Source: CAWKEY01 sp963696315 (lineage in GTDB: Bacteria > Pseudomonadota > Gammaproteobacteria > Methylococcales > Methylomonadaceae). From it: 64,000 nucleotides of DNA. A model generated the notes under the pieces. It had not been told where the DNA came from. It did no database searches and was given only the letters and a program-made list of their open reading frames with translations. This document shows, piece by piece, positions 59,093 through 64,000 of this stretch. Each line of letters starts with the position of its first letter. Position 1 is the stretch's first letter. The stretch is from NCBI GenBank assembly GCA_963696315.1, contig CAVOJU010000007.1:17769-81768 (forward strand), given 5' to 3'. The position numbers were made by a program, and so were the translations under genes.

Positions 59093-59172
59093 CATTTCGA
59101 CCACAGGGAGAAATCTTAAGCACTCGAGACTAAGTTCAGGCTTAAGATTTCACGCTCTGCTCGGAATGGCAC
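59093..59172 (+). repeat. 80-base dispersed repeat, copy B
   Basis: Starts CATTTCGACCACAGGGAGAA and ends CTCTGCTCGGAATGGCAC; same length and orientation as copy A at 50768. The left flank (ACCATTTGTTTTTTTG) is also similar to that of copy A (ACCAATGGTTTTTTTC), so the shared unit may be a little longer. Confidence 0.85.
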
Positions 59173-59450
59173 ATGGCGTATATATAGCCCTGTAACTAGC
59201 CAGGAGACTGGCTCTTTAAGACTCATCAATGAGACAGAATTTTTCTGAATGCCTGCATTCTAGAGTCTGCGGTGCAGCATTTTAAAAAACGCCTTATTCT
59301 GTTTATAAGATATATAAATCTGTTTATGTTGCTTTATTATAAAAAATAACTGCATTAAGCTATTTTCCAATAGCAGGAGAAGAGCCGTTAAATAAGTTTC
59401 AGCTTTTGACACACGGATGTTTTATGGCTGGCTATAGGCTTTTTTTTCGT

Positions 59451-59474
59451 TAGTGAGAGTTGACAACTCACTAG
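59451..59474. promoter_or_regulatory. Hairpin in the leader of EAL-like copy 2
   Basis: TAGTGAGAGTT-GAC-AACTCACTA folds with one bulged A. It is AT-rich, has no T-run after it, and lies 57 bases before the ATG at 59531. It could be an RNA switch, a protein-binding palindrome, or chance. Confidence 0.4.
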
Positions 59475-59530
59475 AAATCAGCACGTCTGCAACTTATTGT
59501 ATTGATTGATTGTAAATTGGAAACCAGTTT

Positions 59531-60400
59531 ATGCCGTTACAAGGTTTAGTGGACTATTTTAATGACCGGCTCGAGCGAGAACATCGCTCCAATTTGCGCC
59601 CCTTTGTTCTAGAAGAAGGCAAAGTAAGCGGTCTCTTTGGCCCGGTTCGGATCGATAGTTCGTTTACACCCCTACGGCAGGCGTTGGAGCCTACGGTGAT
59701 TGTTGGTCATACGGCGCATATTTCGGTTGCCGCCAATAAAACCCAGCATCTGCACGCAAACGAAATCGAAACGTTGTTGGCTAATAATTCCGAAACAACA
59801 ACTGATTTTGAATCGATCATTAACTTTGACCGTTTGTCGCGTACCGTGCACATGCTGAATTATCTGACTTTACCGCATTTGCAAGGCTTGCTGTTTTTGG
59901 AGGTTGATCCACGACACATATTGGGCATTAAACAGGATCATGGCGCCTATTTTGAAGAAGTGATAGTGCAGTGTGGATTGGAAACTAAAAATGTCGCCAT
60001 AGTATTGGCCGTTAACAGCCAATATGGCCGATACTATCAGGAACTGATTAATGGCTTGAATAATTATCGACGTCGAGGTTATCAAATTGCGCTTAAATTC
60101 GATTACCTTGACCAGGATAGTGACGCGTTTGATGTAATTGCAAAGATATCCCCAAATTATGTGAGCTTATCAGCACAAAATATAGAGGACCAAGTGCATG
60201 ACTATGCCTTGATACCAAGATTAAATGAGTTGAATACAAGCGTGGCTTCAGTAGGCGGACAAAGTATCCTGCAAGAAATCGATGATACAGAATCTGATTT
60301 ATTAGCCCGGACTGCCGGCTTTGATCTGGTGGAAGGCGGCTATTACAGGGCAATCGCATTTGACTATTTAAGTAATTCAAAACCGGTCATTATGATTTGA
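59531..60400 (+). CDS. Degenerate, probably non-catalytic EAL-like protein, copy 2
   Basis: 289 residues, starting MPLQGLVDYFNDRLEREH and aligned throughout with copy 1 at 45228 (about half identical by eye). The same catalytic positions are lost: IVGHTAHISV for EAL, AIVLAVNSQ for EITES, IALKFDYLD for DDFG, YVSLSAQ for KID. Conserved in both are VDPRHILG, DHGAYF and FDRLxRTVHMLNxL, which may form the new functional surface. It stands alone with its own long leader. No membrane or DNA-binding part is present. Role unknown. Confidence 0.7.
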   Translation: MPLQGLVDYFNDRLEREHRSNLRPFVLEEGKVSGLFGPVRIDSSFTPLRQALEPTVIVGHTAHISVAANKTQHLHANEIETLLANNSETTTDFESIINFDRLSRTVHMLNYLTLPHLQGLLFLEVDPRHILGIKQDHGAYFEEVIVQCGLETKNVAIVLAVNSQYGRYYQELINGLNNYRRRGYQIALKFDYLDQDSDAFDVIAKISPNYVSLSAQNIEDQVHDYALIPRLNELNTSVASVGGQSILQEIDDTESDLLARTAGFDLVEGGYYRAIAFDYLSNSKPVIMI

Positions 60401-60471
60401 ATATGAGTGGGCGCACCTCTTGCCGTGCCCGCGCTTCCGGCATGGAGGGGCAACACCAGCCTTAATGAAAT

Positions 60472-60556
60472 TCAGTAGATAACTTTTTTCTCTTTCAGCA
60501 CACTGTAAATATCATCAATAGAATGTTTGCCCGTATCAAAACGTATATCGGCACAT
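60472..60556 (-). pseudogene. C-terminal scrap of a kinase-like gene at a composition break
   Basis: 27 codons on the minus strand read ADIRFDTGKHSIDDIYSVL and end with TGA. The style (A-D-x-x-x-D-T-x-x-x-S) resembles the end of APS-kinase-like P-loop kinases. Its upstream part is replaced by nadE sequence in the opposite direction, so two unrelated pieces meet at about 60550. Confidence 0.3.
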
Positions 60557-61441
60557 GCGCGCCCTGCGCCGGCAGGGGATTGTCCTCGGCATCAGCGGCG
60601 GCATCGATTCGGCCCTGAGCGCCGCCCTCTCGGTAAGGCCGTCGGCAAGGACAAGGTCCTGGGCTTGCTGCTGCCCGATAAGGAATCCAGTCCCGAGAGC
60701 GCCACCTTCGCCGCAAAGCACGCGGCCCAGCTTGGAATACGCACTGAAACCGTGGATATCACCCCCGCCCTGCAGGGCTTTGGAACCTATGAGAAGAGGG
60801 ATGCCGTCGCCCGCTCGATCTTCCCTGAATTCGGCGAAGGCTGGAAGCTCAAGATCTCCCTCCCTGGGGACCTTCTGAACAAGGACAGCTTCAACGTGTT
60901 TATGCTAACCGTGGTGGATCCGCGAGGGGCTGAAGACGGCCGTGCTCAATGGCGAGCAATCCCGGGGCATCATCGCCGCCACCTGCACGAAGCAACGCAT
61001 GCGAATGGTGACTCAGTATTACTACGCGGAAAAACTCAACTACCTTGTTGCGGCACCACAAACAAGAGCGAAGCGCTGCAGGGGCTTATTCGTCAAGTAT
61101 GGCGATGGCGGGGTGGACATCGAGCCCATCGCCCACCTTTACAAGAACCAGGTATTTCAGCTATCCCGGCACCTGGGCGTCATTGAGGAGATCCTCCAAC
61201 GCGCCCCCTGCCCCGACACCTACAGCGCACCGGTGACGGACGAGGAATGGTTTTTTCGCATGCCCTACCACCAGCTCGATTTGCTGCTCTACCCCTGGGC
61301 TAACCGGATAGACATCCCGGAGGTGTGCAAGGCAACAGGTCTGACCGAAGCGCAAGTCAATCGGGCTTTCGGGATTTCAATGGAAAGTTCAAGGCCACCC
61401 GGCATCTGAACCAACTGCCGCCGACCTTGGAAGACCCCTGA
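60555..61441 (+). pseudogene. nadE: NAD synthetase NadE, 5' truncated with several frameshifts
   Basis: The first readable part is LRRQGIVLGISGGIDSALSA with the SGGIDS pyrophosphate loop; the ~25 residues normally before it are absent. Further blocks in changing frames: VLGLLLPDKESSPESA, NGEQSRGIIAATCTKQRMRM, YYAEKLNYLVA, TTNKSEALQG, KYGDGGVDIEPIAHLYKNQV and a last HLNQLPPTLEDP. At least five one-base shifts are needed. The GC content is clearly above that of the preceding genes. It would make NAD from deamido-NAD and ammonia if intact. Confidence 0.75.
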
Positions 61442-64000
61442 AACTCGAACGGCAGGCGACAGGCAACCCCCCGCAACTCTGAATCCAGGTTCGCACCACC
61501 GGTGGCCGCTCGCTCACAGCGCGTCGGTCCCGCGACCGACGCCGCCCCCATAAGCCTCGTCGTCCCAGCCCCTCGGATGTTCGGTGTTAGCTGAACGTTG
61601 AACGTTGGAGGTTGGATGTTCGCTGCCTGCAAGCAATCAAGCCAACCGTGCGATGGCGCCAAAGCCCATCAGCGGCTGCAGGGTACTGTTTGTTTCGTCA
61701 GTCGCGCTTCCCACTGTCAATTACGCCGCGTCGCGCTAAGCTGGGCCGCCATGAACGTGATACCAGTTCCCAAAGAGGATCGGTACAAACCCCTCTCCCG
61801 GCCTACGGCAGGTATGAGGTGTATTGCCTGGGGCCTCGTCCTTGCCTGGTGCGGCGCGGCAATCGGGGGTGAAGCCCTGTCAGTCAAGCCGGGCAAGCAT
61901 TCGCAGCAGCGTCCGAGTGTGGTCAGCGGCAAAGCTGAATTCCAGGGGCTTGCGCCGGGGCTGGTCCGAATGGAATACGCGGGCTCAGGAGTCAGGTACT
62001 CGAACCGCATCTCCGCTCCATAGTCAGGATAGAGTATTCGCAGTGTCTGTCCCTTGCTCGAGAGCGAGTCCGCTGTGCGGAGTGCGATCGTCTCTGGCGG
62101 TCTCGGCAGCGCTCGGCCCGGTCGGACCATACTTCACCATATCCTGGCCGACGAGGTAGAAAGTCGGTCTTGCCGTGTTGACTGCGGCGTAGAAATCTCT
62201 GAGACCGGAAGCAAGCGCGTTGTCACCTAGAAGTGGAGAGTCTCTTCCCTGCAGCGTCGCTGCAGAGAAAAAGGCCGCGAACGCCCGTCCGAGTCGCTGT
62301 CCGATCGTGCTGCTCCCCCAGGTAGGCCTACCGCTGGACACCTGTGCAATGGCAAATCTACCGGTAGACTATGGTCGAAGAGCGTCGCAAGGTCCATAAC
62401 TGAGATTTCCGCGTGTCCAACCTGCTCTGCAAGCGGCGATGCGTACTCGGCCCTGATGACTCCAACTAGATAGGTTCTGGCAACGGTCTTTGGGGCATAG
62501 CTGCGGGCGGCCAGACTTTTAGTGACGAGGCATTAGGTCTTGGGGTCTTGACCACAATAGCAGAGTACGGGTCTTCGCTAGTCAGGCTCTGGCGGGCGGC
62601 TTCAACAGCCCTTCCTGTTTCACCGAACAATTCCACAGACACTAGCAACGACCTGTTACCAACTCTTGGCTTGGTCGCATTGAACGCGTCCGAAGCTTTT
62701 TCAAGCCCATTCAACGGACTCTGGAGTAGTGGTCACTCGAACCAGTATCGGTCCCTGAGATGATCCGCGGGTCGGATTAACGGCTACGACAGCCGAAACC
62801 ATTACAGAGAAGAGGGCAACTGAGAGTGCTTTGAAGACTCGACTTCCCAAGAAACTCTGTGTCGTACTGTCAGACTGCACTGCTGGCCTCCATGCGAAGG
62901 CGCCACACGTTGTTCACTCGTCTAATTCTACCGATCCGTGTAGCCTCAAGGGAAGTGACACTTCCTGGCACCAGGTCCAGCGTCGTCCAGCGGACTTGGG
63001 TAACACATGTCCCAACTGAGTCCACGGAGCAGCCGTACTGCACGAGCCGCACTGCAGACCGCGTCACGGTGGATGTGCGAATGTCTCCCGAAGGAGCCAC
63101 CGCTATTAACTCCGTGCCCCATGGCTGGCAAATCCCTCAGTCAGGTATCTTCGAGAAAGCTAGAGCCCTCCACTGTCGTCACCGGGGGAGATGCATCTCC
63201 TGCATATCTGGACTCTAGGTTAGATGGCGGCGGCAATTCCCCGTGCTGGAAATGGGGATGCGCATTGGCGAAACGGCGCCCTCTAATCGGGCTGGCGTTT
63301 TCGACGAACCCTAGAGCGCCGCTGGCAGCCCTCGGAACGTCAGAGCGAAGCTTGCCGCGCAAGTCCCCTGGGAATGGTTCAGGCGACTCTCTGACTAGAC
63401 CTAAGATCCACCGCGTACAGACTCGGAGAGGTCCTCTTAGGATCGATCGCGTGTCGGCAATTTCTCAACCATGGGAACGCCTTCCGTAGTCCAGCCGCCG
63501 GAGGATCAGTAGTCCTTAAGCATAATCTCAATTGGGGAAAGTTTGTCTTGTGCTCCGCCCGGTACGCGATTCTCTGTCAGGATGGGTTTCGGTAGGGTGT
63601 CGTCCTTCGCGACCTCGCCCCTCGCACGACGACGGATTTCAAATTGCCAGAACCCATCAGGATACCTTTCCCGCCTTTGGCAGCGGCGTGCCTTGCATTA
63701 CTATGTCATGATGACCGCCAGAAACACCCTTTTCTAACCCAGCGGGCCGATGCTGCACACAACTAATCTCGGGTCTGTTTCGCCGAGGAGAGGCGAATGC
63801 AATCATAGTTGTCTGTAGCCAGGTACTTATCGGGGTCACGAATCTCTATTCTGCCGTTGATGATCCAGATATAGCCGGACTTTGTGGCTTGCCGACAACG
63901 ATCAGGCCATCTTAGCCAGCGCTCTTGAGCTGTGATCCCCAGGTGCCTTCTACGCTGCCCTCCCCGAAGCCACCAGTAGGCGGCGACCTGAAAGTGGCAC
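61442..64000. other. GC-richer stretch with no gene I can identify
   Basis: About 2.5 kb. Many overlapping frames on both strands, none with consistent coding character. One candidate begins at the ATG 61751 (signal-like GLVLAWCGAAIGGEAL, then VVSGKAEFQGLAPGLVRMEY), which faintly recalls the N-terminus of family 31 glycosidases; it ends in a stop at 62023. On the minus strand frames near 62024-62341 and 63780-64000 (KSGYIWIINGRIEIRD) look partly protein-like. I give no function. Confidence 0.35.

Larger units (their letters stand above)
58857..59530. other. Intergenic region with one dispersed repeat and a hairpin
   Basis: About 670 bases. A frame at 58911-59195 mostly translates the repeat (59093-59172) and is not credible. 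A T-run follows GGCTATAGG near 59440, then a hairpin at 59451-59474 lies 60 bases before the EAL-like gene. Confidence 0.5.

Noticed and set aside
61751..62023. Possible start of a family 31 glycosidase
   Set aside because: Resemblance is limited to about 20 residues and the frame ends early; kept only as a remark.

Overview
The window looks like chromosome of a gammaproteobacterium of moderate GC. The syntenic block rluB-scpB-scpA-M50 protease-yciO, the tsaB and yoaA-type genes, a CysB-like regulator, a Cus copper pump, an alternative Na+-type ATP synthase and SmbP together suggest a relative of the methanotrophic Methylococcales. That placement is an inference from gene content; no rRNA or tRNA gene was seen that would settle it.

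Layout. 1-3.4 kb: two diguanylate cyclases, a Met/His-rich secreted protein and two decayed transposase scraps. 3.4-5.8 kb: a complete IS21-family element that has beheaded a helicase gene. 5.8-14.8 kb: the wreck of a restriction-like defence operon: helicase tail with DUF3883, AbrB/PemK toxin-antitoxin pair, DUF1156 adenine methylase, AAA ATPase, a small protein with a PD-(D/E)XK-like signature, an antitoxin-like gene and a DUF499 ATPase. 14.9-24.9 kb: housekeeping block on the minus strand (RNA modification, chromosome segregation, proteases, helicase, a Na+/K+-ATPase-like P-type pump). 25.5-26.4 kb: smbP and a zinc-ribbon membrane protein. 26.6-33.2 kb: a nine-gene N-ATPase operon in the order atpDCQRBEFAG. 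33.3-34.5 kb: cbpA-cbpM chaperones. 34.7-43.8 kb: an AhpD-like protein, CopA and the CusCBA copper/silver efflux system. 44-46.1 kb: CysB-like regulator, a leader with a strong terminator, and a gene for a catalytically dead EAL-like protein. 46.2-50.6 kb: a four-part ABC exporter (outer membrane factor, adaptor, ATPase, permease). 51.3-55.6 kb: serA and serC, the latter cut by a 2.1 kb insertion sequence. 56-58.9 kb: glycogen phosphorylase and a DUF2292 protein. 59.5-60.4 kb: a second EAL-like paralogue. From about 60.55 kb the sequence turns richer in GC and begins abruptly inside a broken nadE; the last 2.5 kb hold nothing I can identify with confidence.

How the genes fit together. Copper/metal handling recurs (Met/His-rich protein, SmbP, CopA, CusCBA). 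The N-ATPase carries a c subunit with a Na+ ligand set and lies 1.7 kb from a P-type pump of the Na+/K+-ATPase subclass, so sodium handling is a plausible second theme. The defence operon was probably a methylase-helicase-ATPase system; as read it cannot work, because the helicase lacks its N-terminal part.

Caution on quality. At least twenty genes or gene pieces are joined only after a one-base shift, usually one extra base and sometimes one missing. This hits core genes (serA, serC, glgP, copA, cbpA) as well as the defence operon, so many apparent pseudogenes may be sequencing or assembly errors. The IS21 truncation, the IS in serC and the dead-EAL fragment do not depend on such single-base calls.
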